Below, piece after piece: positions 13,117 through 25,600 of a stretch of DNA of 64,000 nt. Every line of letters begins with the position of its first letter. Position 1 is the first letter of the stretch. A program made the translations under genes and the position numbers. A model generated the notes under the pieces. It was given only the letters and a program-made list of their open reading frames with translations. It ran no database searches and was not told where the DNA came from. The DNA is from Ancylostoma caninum. Lineage: Eukaryota; Nematoda; Chromadorea; Rhabditida; Ancylostomatidae. The stretch spans positions 496,001 through 560,000 of the forward strand of contig JBAJFG010000626.1 of the NCBI GenBank assembly GCA_037903475.1, written 5' to 3'.

Positions 13117-13330
13117 GGGTATGTATCATCTTGGGGGAAAACGGGGCGTGATACGGTTCTGCGATTGGTTCGTTCAAATCCTGCTCCCGCTCAGAACGCT
13201 TGACTCATTCTCTTCGCGCGGGATTCCACTATAGTACTTGACTGTGCGAAATTCGAATGCGACCGAGCACGAGTTGATCGTGATGGGCGGGAAATTTCCG
13301 CCTCGTTTTCCCTCACGATGATACACACCC
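13117..13330. mobile_element. Mutator-like MITE, 9-bp duplication
   Basis: The ends are GGGTATGTATCATC and GATGATACACACCC, flanked by a perfect 9-bp duplication CGTCAAAAT at 13108-13116 and 13331-13339. It lies about 170 bp upstream of the KLHL start exon. A related element is at 57846-57968. Confidence 0.85.
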
Positions 13331-13501
13331 CGTCAAAATTATGGGTTACGAAATAGTCGCACTCCATTCATAGTTGGTGCTTTCATTACATCACTTCTCC
13401 GTTCCATTATAGGACAAGCTGAGAATTACTCCCTTTACTAACAACTTTGTAGGCCTTCTTCACCTTAACGCACTACAGGCTCTGTTTATAGTCCGTGTGA
13501 T

Positions 13502-13600
13502 ATGAATGCCGATTCTGCAACTATGAACTGTCCACCAGAAATACAGTTCTCCAGACGGGGCAACCACTGGATTATACCGGAAGAGGAGGATTACGCCGCG
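13502..13600 (+). CDS. KLHL gene, probable start exon
   Basis: An ATG opens 33 codons beginning MNADSATMNCPPEIQFSRRG and ending with an acidic stretch before a consensus GTGAGT donor. The exon ends in phase 0 and the BTB exon at 17804 begins in phase 0, so the two join without adjustment. A short variable leader before the BTB fold is usual for KLHL proteins. The assignment to this gene rests on phase, strand, donor quality and order, not on domain similarity. An upstream untranslated exon is possible. Confidence 0.6.
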
Positions 13601-16600
13601 GTGAGTGCACCACACTTACATCTTTCAAATTACATTGCTAATACCCGCGCAAGGCTGTACGTTATAATAATTCTCAACTCCGTTAATCCGCAACGTCGTT
13701 GTGTTACTCTGGAAATGACAGTTATAGTGCGTTCAGTACGCGACAATAGCTCAGTATTCCCCTATATAATAACGCTTGTGAATAAATTGGCGACGCGGAC
13801 CACCACGCACTGATCGCGGGACATACAGTCCTTGTCGAAACGATGGACGGATTGCGCGTGCGGTTCCACAGCGTCGCGACCGCAAAGTGGCGGTGGGACT
13901 TCCTCAACTCTCCACACGTGGAGCATACTCTCTCCGCATCCATCGCTCAGCTCCCAGCCTTCTGTAGTCACGGAATCCGTCTATCCCTTTGAGAAGTGCT
14001 GTATCAGATCAGATATCAGATACGCCGCGTGGTAATAACACGCGTTAGTACTTTTGCACTGTTTTTGGATTACAGTAACTTCTTCACTCTTCAGGCCACA
14101 TCCGCACAATTCTTTTCAGTGAATTTCTCCCGAATTGTTGTCCCTGTTGAACACGCTATACACGCCAATGTATTACTCTGAAGATTTTCTAAAAGCAAAG
14201 GGTTGGTCGAAAGTGGAAAATTTTTAAACATACAGTACCGGCCAAAATTACATACAGTCTATTACAGTCTGTTCTCTGAAACGTGAACTGCCATCCTCGC
14301 CCCGATTGAACAAAGCGGCGCGTGTGCGTTCGATCGGGGCGCGAAGGGATCGATCAGTGCGCGAGGAGAGGCTGATCGACTGTTGCAGCTTCGCACCCCG
14401 ACTGAACGTGCACGCGCCGCTTTGTTTATCGGGGCGAGAATGGCAGTTCACGTTCCAGAGAAGACTGTAGATCACAGAGGGCGCCCGATCCGACTTTGTC
14501 CGCAACTACGACCTTATCATTTTTCGGCTAACTGATCTATTTTTTGCACTTTTTTGATTTACATATGGTGTGATTCCTTCCATTCTTATGTTTCCCCACT
14601 GCCATTCGCTAAAATATCCTTCCAGACGCTTTCTGCGGGCAAAGTCGTAATTGCAGACAAAGTCGGATCAGGCGCCCTCTGTGAGCTACAGGGCATTCAC
14701 CTTCGAGTAAACATCGCGCGCGATCTGATCCATTCCAATAGATCAAATTCTCAGTTGAAGGACTATGTGAAAGCGGAGGTTCCAGCAATTCGCACGTAGC
14801 CTTTGTACTGGGTCCGCAATTGCACCGATTTTACTCCCGGAAAAACACCCTGCAATAGACCATACACAGGCCCCAGCACGAGCCTTCCGTAGGGTCGGAA
14901 CAAAAACGAAGCCTGCTTTGAAAAACCCAAATTTAACGAAGTCCCCCTTGGATAACGAGACATTGAGGAGAATTCAAATTGACGCGTTTTTCACGGATAT
15001 CTAAGGATACTAGTATAAAGTTCTCTCAAAATACGTCGACAAGCGCATAAAAGTGTGCAGGACAAAAACGACGTTAGTTATAGGAAATGTTTCTAAAGAA
15101 AAAAGTACAGAAACCAATACAGAGTTCACAGAAAACTTTCATAAAAGTTGGTGGTAATAAATCTAGGAGGGAGAAGTGAGAATTCTGAATTCCTCTACAA
15201 GCAATGCCACCACTGATGACATAAGTGGGAGGCAGCTTAAATAGAAAAACAGCTTTTGAATGAATAGCAAGGAAGAAGACGACATAATACATCAAAGATC
15301 CACTGGAAGACGTGCAGAAACACGCTGGGCTGATTTGAATGCAAATGAAACGCGAGCTGTCTTATTGTCCGTCGGCGCATCGTAGGGTATAAAAAAGTTT
15401 ACCTTTTTTGGGCTATATCTCTGCTAAAAGGATATGATATGGGACATACTAAGGTGCGTATGAAAGCACGAGATTAGTGGTATAGGTGTATGAAAAATCC
15501 ACCGAAACTATTGTGCCTGAATAGAAAATCTATGCTTCTGAAGTGCCACGAAAGGCTCAGCCCTTCGTGGCTGCGGGTCCAGCCCTTCGCACGAAGGGCT
15601 GGACCACTTAATGAGCATACAATTTTTTCATTCACATAGGTTTGGGGAACCATTTCAAACACTTATTGTGCACGCTGAGACACATTTTTGCCCAAAATTT
15701 GGAGTGAATCCGTGAAGTCTGGACTTAGTTACCTAACACAGCTTTTTTACTTTGCAAATGTTTGGAATGTCTTTTCCAAGAACTCCAAGTATTCCCTTTG
15801 TTCTTATTTCACCGAAGATTCCAAATCAATCCGTGCAGTTTCAGCAGCGCAGCAGTGCCTCGTTTCCTCCGGATAGTGGGAACCTATGAATGATCTGCTC
15901 CAATCGAACTTTTTCGTCCTCACTCGCCGTTATTGCGCAGCTGGAAGTACCAGGAGTCGTTTCCTCGAGCTTTTTTCCTCCTCGCTTTATCAACGCATTG
16001 CACATCTTGGGACCCACAAAAACCCAATTTTTTTCGGGGCTCAGATTCGGACCCTGTACGGAGCCCCCTTTGATTTTTGCCCTCTTCACGAAGCCCAGCT
16101 TGCCTCCGGGACAGCCGTGCTGGGGCCTGACATACATAGCCTTTTGAATTTTCCTCCATAACTTTTGGTAGAGTAGAGCTTTGCATGGAAAGAAACGAAG
16201 CCACTTTTTTGTGACATGAACTTCTGGGTACTTGGTAACTGCATTAACATTGTGGCCAAGGAGGAGTGAGCTAATTTGGCAGAAATTCTTACATTGAATT
16301 ACTGCTGAAATGAACTCAAGTTTACCCGCATGCTTCTATCAGTGATCTGAAAGCACACGTTTTCATCAAAATATGAGTCGAATCTATCACAAAGAGTTCA
16401 ATTCATATATAAAATACTGCTCATAAAATCCCTTCTGTGATCTTTTGTAGATGCTGCGAAATTCCGAATTTGCACATTTGTGAATGAAAATTTTGTCTAA
16501 AGGAAACTATTAGGGTATAAAACTATAAATGCGCATTTGTGGGTCAAACAAAAATTATTTTAAAAATCGTGGTACAACATCTCAGTCCGAGATTTATCCG

Positions 16601-19600
16601 TGGTAAGTAGGCCGTTATAAGGTGGAAATCAACCCGAAAAAGATATCCTGTTGCGGAACGACTGATGTGTTTTTACCGGATAGCAGATTAACTAGGACAG
16701 ACCAACATATTCGCTAGATCCCGTTTATTCGGCCGGATAAACGGGATCTAAACGGCCGTACAGATCGTGCTCCTTCTTCAAAGCAGTTGGACTCTTTTGG
16801 TCTTAACCCATTGACGACCGCGTGGCTCACCGGTGAGCCGCGCCCTTTTTGACAAGTACTGGACCTTATTTTCGAACGATTTTGCAGCATTTCAATATGG
16901 AATGGTTACAATCCTCCCTAAAAAGGTCTCAAACAAGTGCAGTTCAAGGAGGAAATCTCCCTTATTGCGACAAACATCATGAAAAGGATGGAATTTTGAA
17001 GTCGAGGAAGATTGCTTCACATTTCTTCTGTCGTGGATGGAATTACTCCGTGCAAAAGCCATATTTCCTACACAGAGTCACGTTTGTTACATCGTGCTCT
17101 TCCTTCTTGGTCAGGCTATAGCCTTAGGAACGTGAATAATCTCTGGATACTCCCTTACAACACTGAAAACACCCTCTACAAACTTCCTTCGGTCTTAATG
17201 GAATCCAGAAGCGTTTAGAATCTCTACTTTTTTTGTCCGATGATACTTGTAATCTTCTGGAGCTAATTTCAAAATTGTTTCTGCAAAATGATCTGTTTTA
17301 GTCCAAATTATCTTATCGTAACGGTGTGGAACTCCGCGGACGCCGCACTCTTGAAAAGGGCGTTGGTCCCACGCGCCAGACACGCAAAAATGTGCGCGGT
17401 CATCAATGGGTTAAGGTCAATTTGCTTGAAATCATTTCGTCACTCAATCTAAAAGTGCAGCGATTACAGTAGTGAATTTTAATTTTTCTCGGAAAGACCG
17501 GAGTACAGTGTTTTGTGTTGCGGCCCTTCCAAAAATTTGTTTCAGCTTGAATAGTTTGTTAGTTGGTATACACCAAAAATCAGAAATACTCCTAACTAAG
17601 CGTTTTTGTCGTGGGTCATATTGCAGTAGGATGGACCCATTGTCAGACAAACCCAGACAGATCGCGACAGTGTACCGAGTGATAGAAAAAAAGGGCCAGA
17701 TCCGCCTATTTTTTCTCGGAAAGACCGGAGTACAGTGTTTTGTGCCATTTGTCCCCCCCCCCCCCTACTCGTTTGACAGAGGTATAACGCAATCGGTGTT
17801 TAGGAGTTCATCAGTATGATGCAAAAGTTCCTGTCAGATGAGTATCTATGCGATGTTCACCTTCTCGCAGGTGAAGAGAAGATTCCTGCACACAAGGTGA
17901 GTTGGCAATTTGTTGAAGAGCGGGAGCTGAACATTTGTCTCCAGGGCCTGAGAAAAGGGTTGGCTGGCGTCTCTAAACCATAAACTCCTTTTTTTGCAGT
18001 GTTACGCCTTAGAAAAGCTCTGATTGGATCTGCTTGCAAAATTAGGCAGTATGTGTATCGCATCCATTTCGTAGTCAAAGAGTCCCAGACAAACTTTCGG
18101 AACTTCCGCGGAGCTTGTTCGGAACTTCCGCGGGTGACCCGACGGAAGTTCCGAATAAGCTCCGCGGAAGTTCCGAACTGGCTCCGCGGAAGTTCCGAAC
18201 TAGCTCCGCGGAAGTTCCGAAATCGAACAGGAGTGACGTAATTCGCGCATTATAGAGTCAATCATAATTCGAGTAATAAGGTAAAATGGTCCAACATGGA
18301 GTGATGAACACCTCCACGCGTCCCGATGCCAAAAATCGTGGGATCATGAATCCCACCACAGATCGTTCCACCACGTAGCATTAATTGCGCCCGTAGTAGC
18401 TATGTTCTAGAAGATGAGCTTCAAGCAGGTCTGCCCTCTGACTGTGCTACGTATCTGTGTTAGGTTTCAAAATCAATGATAACATGGAAAAATTCCTCTT
18501 TGGCAAAAATCTGTTAAATTTTCGTATTTATGGGGATAATCCCAGGGGTACATTTATCTGACACGAGCCTTACCCGAAATTCGACATTAAAGATGTCATT
18601 ATTGGGGCATCCCGAAGTGAATTTCGAGGAAAAAATAGCGTAAAAATTTTCTTATTCTACCACGACTTCTTATTTGTCTAGCCGAACTCAATCAAGAACA
18701 TATCGCTATAAAAATGGACGAAAATATGCCATTTGATCTGTTAGTTTCTTGGATCATTCTATCTGTCTCGAAGCTCCGCGCAAGTTCCGAAAAGTGTCAA
18801 GCTCCGCGGAAGTTCCGAAGCTACTTTTTTCTCTGCGTCTCCTTTCGGAACTTGCGCGGAACTTGCGCGGAACTTCCGAAAAAATCGACGAGTGACGTCA
18901 TATTTCCGCGCAAGTTCCGAAAATCGAGCTCCAGTAGTAAATCAGGCTCCGCGGAAGTTCCGAAAATCGGCAAGCTCCGCGGAAGTTCCGAAAGTTTGTC
19001 TGGGGTAGACATTTGACTTGATGCCAAACGATTAAAGGCAGAGGTCCACCTCATTTTTGTAGTTGAGCTAGTGGCAGATTCTGCATCTCCTCGACATGCT
19101 AATTCCACCGGTATACATGAATTGTCTCAGAACGGTCTTTAAACCCGTCTTCCTGTAAGGGGTCTGTAACAGTTTGCTAACCCGAGTTGACGTGTGAAGC
19201 CGTTGGTCTTATCGGTTGGACACGCCAAGACTCGTTGGCCACCGCGGCAGCCGTGGCAGCCAGCCAGCACAGCGATCGAAATTTGGAGCGATCCGCCTCC
19301 GGGCTCCAAAAATGTAGCCAGTTCGACCCTTTCAAAAATAGGACCACTGTCGCTTTTGAGCCTGTTGATGTACATTAGTGGGATCAATATGCCGAAAAGG
19401 TCTAGGATATGCTGATACTTCCAACAGGCGGAATGAGGTGGGCCCCTGCCTTTAACGTAAAGTTCGGCTATTTTTTGATCAGTGGTGACATGAAAATCTA
19501 CCTGGATATCGTAGAGTCATCCTAGCAGTCGGTGTTCCCACTACCTTGAAATTCGATCTTTCCAAAAGTGACTTTACCAAAAGTCCGGTTTGTCGAGTCA

Positions 19601-22600
19601 CACATCTGGTCGGGTAGTTTTCCTAACCAAATAATTTTGGATAACCACACAATTGTCCAGATATCATTCAGTAGGGATAGTAGGTCCTGATGATGCTCGC
19701 AACATAGGCTTAATGTGGACCTTATACTGCTCTGGATCTATAGAAAGAGCACCTCAAAAAACAGAAGATAAAGTGAACTCAAAACACTTGCGCGGAACGG
19801 TCAGTTCAGTCTTAACGTGCTGCATTCAGCCCAGCTAGAAGTATTCAGTGCAAATATGGTATTTTTGCAAACTGAAAATATTTTTTTCTGTATGCATCTA
19901 TCTTTTTCTGCCCACCCTATATATGCTGTTCTCTTTTTTCTTCTGCCTTTTTATATTTATATTACATTTACATTTTACACTATATATTTTCGTTTGCAAT
20001 TAGGTCGTGTTGGCAGCGTTCAGTCCGTACTTCGAAGCCATGTTTAGACCTGGCCTGTTGGAGGCAAAGGGATCGCAGGTCGAAATAAAAAGTATGTCTC
20101 CGATTTGAATAGAAGTTTCCTCAATTTTTGTGTTTTTTCCTCAAACTTCTAATATGTATGTTTAGACATCGACGCAAAAACCCTGAGTGACCTGGTAGAT
20201 CTTGTATATGGCTATAAGGTCACGGTAAACGAGGAGAATGTCCAGGCGGTCATTATGGCGGCGAATTTTTTGCAGGTCTTTCCCCATTCCATATTCATTT
20301 CCGACAGGACCGTCCTCAAGTGAAATGACAAGCGTTTTTCGTTGTCGCTTCCGGCAGAAAAATCACGGGTGTTCCAATCATGAATGGTTATTGCCAAGAG
20401 GGCATCTGTGAGCCTGGTTGATTCACCCATTATTGAATTGGTGCAAAATAAAGTTCGCTCTCAGATAATTTTTCGGAAGGATCGGAGCAGAAAACCGGAA
20501 GAACCGACAGATGATCCACGGTCCTTCCGGTTTCCTGCTGCATTTCTTGCGAATGGCTGCTGCGGTCCTTGCAAATGGCTACGGGGTATGCGCGCCAGTC
20601 CCACGGAAGTACGTTACGCAACCAGTTCACTCCAGTGGGGCCACCACGCGGCTTTACCCACAACCAAAAATGACAACCTCGCCGAGGGTCAGTGGCTTCA
20701 CGGTCCGATATGCTTAGAAAGCCAATTTCCCATCTGGAGTTCGAAACCACTGAATTTTTGTTGGTCGCAACAAAACTGAGCTCGGTACATAAGAAGGGCA
20801 AGATAATGCTCACTCTCTCTTCTGCATTCTGCTGCAGTCTTTCCGGTTTCCTGCTGCCATCCTTCTGCACTCGGAAGAGCTGAAGCAGAAAACATTCTGC
20901 TGCGGTCCTTCCGAATCGTTTTCCACACAAATCTAATGTGCTCCGGTCCTTCCGAACCACTCCAGCGAGATTCGGAAGGACCGCAGCAGAGAACGTTCTG
21001 CTGCCGTACTTCCGGAAATTTCTATCTCTGCGTCTCTCGCTTCTTAACCACATGGGCGCGATCTTTTCCAGCTGCGGTCCTTCCAACATTTTGTCCGAGT
21101 TTCTGGACTTTCTCATTCAGTTCACAATGAATGGAATCTCTTACACTTTCATTGAACAACATAAGAAAACAAAGACTGGAAAATAAGAAGCGTTTGGACC
21201 AGCCACTCATTGCTATTGTGGACCAAACTCGTACGTCCCTGAAGAATGAAAATACTTGGTCTAGATGTTTCATTTCACTAAGAAAGATAGCTGGATGAGG
21301 GCAATTAATACTAGTTGCGTGCGACAGTCGCGCGTCAGACCCATGCATCTATCTGGTAAGGATTCTCCTTGAGGTTGGGTAAAGGCAACGTGCACCTCCT
21401 CAACGGAAATAACGCGCGGTCACCGCTATGCCGTAAAAGCGTGCGCCTGAGCTGCAATTACGATGCGACTGTGCCCTATTCTTCATCATATAGACGCACG
21501 CGCGTCAGTCGCACGCATCCAGTATAATACCCTACAGTGGTTAGATTGAAAAATAAAGCGGGAAATTGTGCAGAAGTTATGCGGAGAGGGCGCTGGGAGG
21601 AACAAGCCTCATATAACCAGTGATCTTCGCCCGCTTGAAAGTAGCTATGGATTTCCGAAGATAGATCGGTGAATTTTCGGAAGAAACTCCGTATATCAAG
21701 CAGTTCAGGAAACAGGAGCCGTGTTCTGCATAAGATTGAAAGACGCAAATCCGATGATTAAGGTTTGCGTGCTCATGTAAAACACGTTCCTTAAAATCAA
21801 TAGTTTTATATCAATGATGCAATGATGAAATCCATGCAAAACACATACATACGCTTGTAGAATCCATGCATCTCCAAATCCCATGCAAATCAGGTTCAAA
21901 AACCAATATTTACTCAGTCTCATGCAAGACCCAAACATAGCGGTGCAAAACACGGTTTCTATTCGGTTGCTGCATAATTAATGCAGCTTTTTTTGCGATT
22001 TTTTTTTGTGGAAACTAACGCTTTTTAAGATGCTTTTTTCATGAGAACAATTACCTTCCTCCTCTTTGGCCGTTTGGTGAAGGTGTTATCGAAAATCTGA
22101 TCCAGATACGCCATCATATGCTCTATCACTTCGCGAAAGATTATTGAAATGCAGCACTGTGATTTCGTGATCTCAGCATGTCTTCTGGCGAAGAAAGAAT
22201 GAGCTACTCAGGTGGAAAAATTCCAGTAGATTTCGCAATTTTTCTTGATTCCAGTAGATTCCACAAGAATTTACACGTAAAATAAGCGAAATCTACTTGA
22301 AATTGCACTTCGTGTAAATTCCAGTAGATTTCATGAATTCTTCGTTTATTTTTCTGGTAAATTCGTTTTTCACTAATTACTGCCGTTGCTTTTCCACCTT
22401 CAGAAATGGGTTATGTCTCAAAAAACTACAAAGAATTCACTCATCATAACTACCAAAAAATTTTGTAAATTTATATGATGGATGTAAATATCCCATGCTA
22501 ACTTGACAGATATTCACCAGCGGAATCTATGGCGCACATCAGCGGGATGACTGCAGATACTCGAGGGTGGTCGAGGAAACCACCTGCACTCGGAAATGTC

Positions 22601-25600
22601 CTTTAAAGTGCAACATTTTTGCTCTGGGCCCACGGCGGCGCAGCGCCGCGTGCCCACTGAGCCTGGCTGGGACCTGTCGATTGATTTTCGCGTATTTTTC
22701 AGCAGAGTTCGCCCATTTTTTCGTGCGGGATTCGGGTAAATTCCAGTGGATTTCGCTTATTTTCCGGAGATTTACATGTGATTTTCGGGCGAAATCGGGA
22801 AATATTTCGGCGAAATACAGTGCGTCTCATGAGTATAGGCGCACCCGGAAAATGCCGGTACCAAATCCACCACAGCTTCTTGAGAACAGTTACAAACTTC
22901 AATCGATTCAGCATGCCAGAAAACCTATGTTTGCGTTGATTTACTTGTGATTATGGAAAATGCCGTATAGTTTTGGCATCTCACCGTTAAAGGCAGCGAG
23001 AGCCGAAATCCTCGACTCCGAGCTGAGGTGCGGGTGGTGAAGTACAGACTGAGCACATCATAAATGTGAAACGAACACAAACAATGATGGCTTACCTGCA
23101 GAGAAAATGGAACATTCGTCGCACGAACACGCCTGGCAGTGTTCGTGCGCGGACGAGTTTTCCTCTGCGCGAAAACTATTGCGGCGCGTGGTTTTGGCCG
23201 AGTCCTGCCATGAAACCCTGTGAATTGAATGCATTTCGTTTTCCCTTTGCGCCAAACCACGCGCCGCAATGGCTTTCGCGCCGGGGAAAACTCGTCCGCG
23301 CGCGAACACGGCCAGGCGTGTTCGCGACGGATGTTCCATTTTCTCTGCAGGTAAGCCATCATTGTCTGTGTTCGTTTCACATTTATGATGTGCTGAGTCT
23401 GTACTTCATCACCCACAGCTCAGCTCGGAGTCGAGGATTTCAGCTCCTGCTGCCTTTAAGTGTGCATTTCAACTTGGATCACACCTTTCTACGGGGCTAC
23501 GGCAATTAAAATACGGCAAATTACATGCTGCAGACTGGTGAAATCGCAGGATTATCCGGTGGAGCAAATGTTCTCCGGGATCCATCTGCAAATATGTACA
23601 AGACGTTGACTCCTATAGTCGAAGGAAGAATTTTGGTATGACAAAGAAGACATCGCATCGAAGACGGCGTCGCATACCCTGCCTAGACTCGAATTCCATG
23701 ATGTGCATCAACGGTGTCCGAGCCGTTGCCTCGACTCCCTCATGCAGTACAATGGTTGAAAAGGCATTCATCCAGTCGTAGTATCATTATAGCACATTGT
23801 TGTCTCTGTCCCATACTTGGTGTTATCTGGTTCCAAAAAGCCTCAGAAGTTTGATTTGTTCTGTATTATAATGAACGAACGCTGCAAGGAAGATGTACAA
23901 GAAGAGCCAAACTCCCTCAAAACGAACACCTTTGGAGGCAGGCGTTGCCAAAGTTGCGGATGGTTTCTCCCATAACGACAACCCCCACACTATTCCCATT
24001 TATACATATTCAAACTCCTTAATCCTCAAGAACACCTTTAATGTTGAACTTTTACATTTTCTTGCAGCGCAGGTAAATCCTCACAGTCCATCAGAAAACC
24101 GGCGTGACCTTTACAAGTCCCTCACCAAGGCACCCACGCAAATTTTCGACCTCGAGATTTTGGTACAGTTTGGGGAAATCAGGTGCGCTTAACACTGTTA
24201 CAGTAATAAAAACACTCGAAACCATCGAAATTCTTGTTTTCTAGAACCACTTAGCTCACCGCTTTCGAGCAGGTTAGACCGAGTTGTGCGGTCTGCTTGA
24301 TGTGGACTGATCCAAAAAAGTCGATACCGCTGCCTTTCTTGTCAGCTGTTTTGCGGGCGAAAGAGAATCTTGGCCATTTTTTGCAGCGCTTCTGGAGTTT
24401 GTGGAAGAAAACAAACTTCGAAAAGGATCATCTGACCGACCAAGGTATAGCAGTAATACAGTCGAGTTGTAAAACGATTCCAGAACCATGCAAAAATTCG
24501 AAAATGAGACATTGTTGGAATTGGCCACATAAGTAACTCAAGAAGAAGGTTCCTTGCAAAACAACAAGTAAAAAATTTGTTGTGCTACAAAGTGCAGAAA
24601 AGGAAAGCAAAGGACTAAGATGTAGCTTTTTAATACCATGAAAAGAAATGTTTGCCCACCAAATCATCTGGCAGCGACGCTCTGCTGCCGCCCGAACTCG
24701 ATCGAACGACCCCACGCTGATCCTGCTGATCCAGGATCTTGGACATTCGGCGAATTATATTGTAGAAACGGTTGAGTATTCCGCGCTACTTTCTTCGTCG
24801 AATTGTTAGGACTATTGCTAAGGTTCGAAAACGATCAAAATCTCAGACATGAAAATTTCCGTGGGTGCTGCCTTCAAGTACTATGAGAAGCCCTAACGGA
24901 GCAGTGTTTGCCTTTTGATACTAGCGATATGGAACATTCTTGCGGCATTCTACCAGATAAAATTCATGGCCAGAATCAAGCATTTTCTGGCAGAGCAGAC
25001 CTCGAAAAGGTTTTTGCTCCTACTAAGAACCGTTTTGATAGGCATTTGCTGGAAGGTATGGGTTAATCTATGACAACCCGTGTTTTCTGAATTGTTTGGA
25101 AATTGTGAAGGCCTATGAACTACCGATCTGTTGCAAGGAAGTTCCACCTGTGAAATTATTGGTTTGCGAAAGTGCATCTATACTTATGAAACGGCCCCTA
25201 TGAGGGCTAAGTCCTGAATCTACTCATCTTTTTCCATAGCTTCACGTCAAACGACGGAAACTAGGATTATTAGGCACGCTGATTCAATTGACATTTATGT
25301 TTTTTTTTCCAAAAAGTAACGTGGAACTGTGAACCAGTGTTTTCTGGGGTGCGTCTATACCTATAAAACGCACTGTAGTGCTCGATAGCACACGTAATCT
25401 ATTGGATTTTTTTTCACCTGAGTAGGCCAAGCTGAAAGATTGGTCATATTCATGAGATTCAAGCTTCACAGATGAAAGAAAAAGGCGACTATCACATTCC
25501 GGTGAGAGAGAACGTTGGCCGAAGCCTTCTACATGCACTCTTTCGCTATCGTTTTCCCTCTCGAAAGACTTCGAAAAACGTGTAGACTGGCTGAATGGGC

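Noticed and set aside
20384..21116. A 228-codon minus frame and a 131-codon plus frame
   Set aside because: They run through the scrambled CTGCGGTCCTTCCGAA repeat; composition keeps the frames open.
22567..22950. 127-codon plus frame in the KLHL intron
   Set aside because: It reads through repeated TTCCAGT(A/G)GATTTCGCTTATTTT words; no domain or splice logic.
22925..23509. Two similar 147-163-codon frames on opposite strands
   Set aside because: Both arise from the arms of the 473-bp palindrome; the similarity is structural, not coding.
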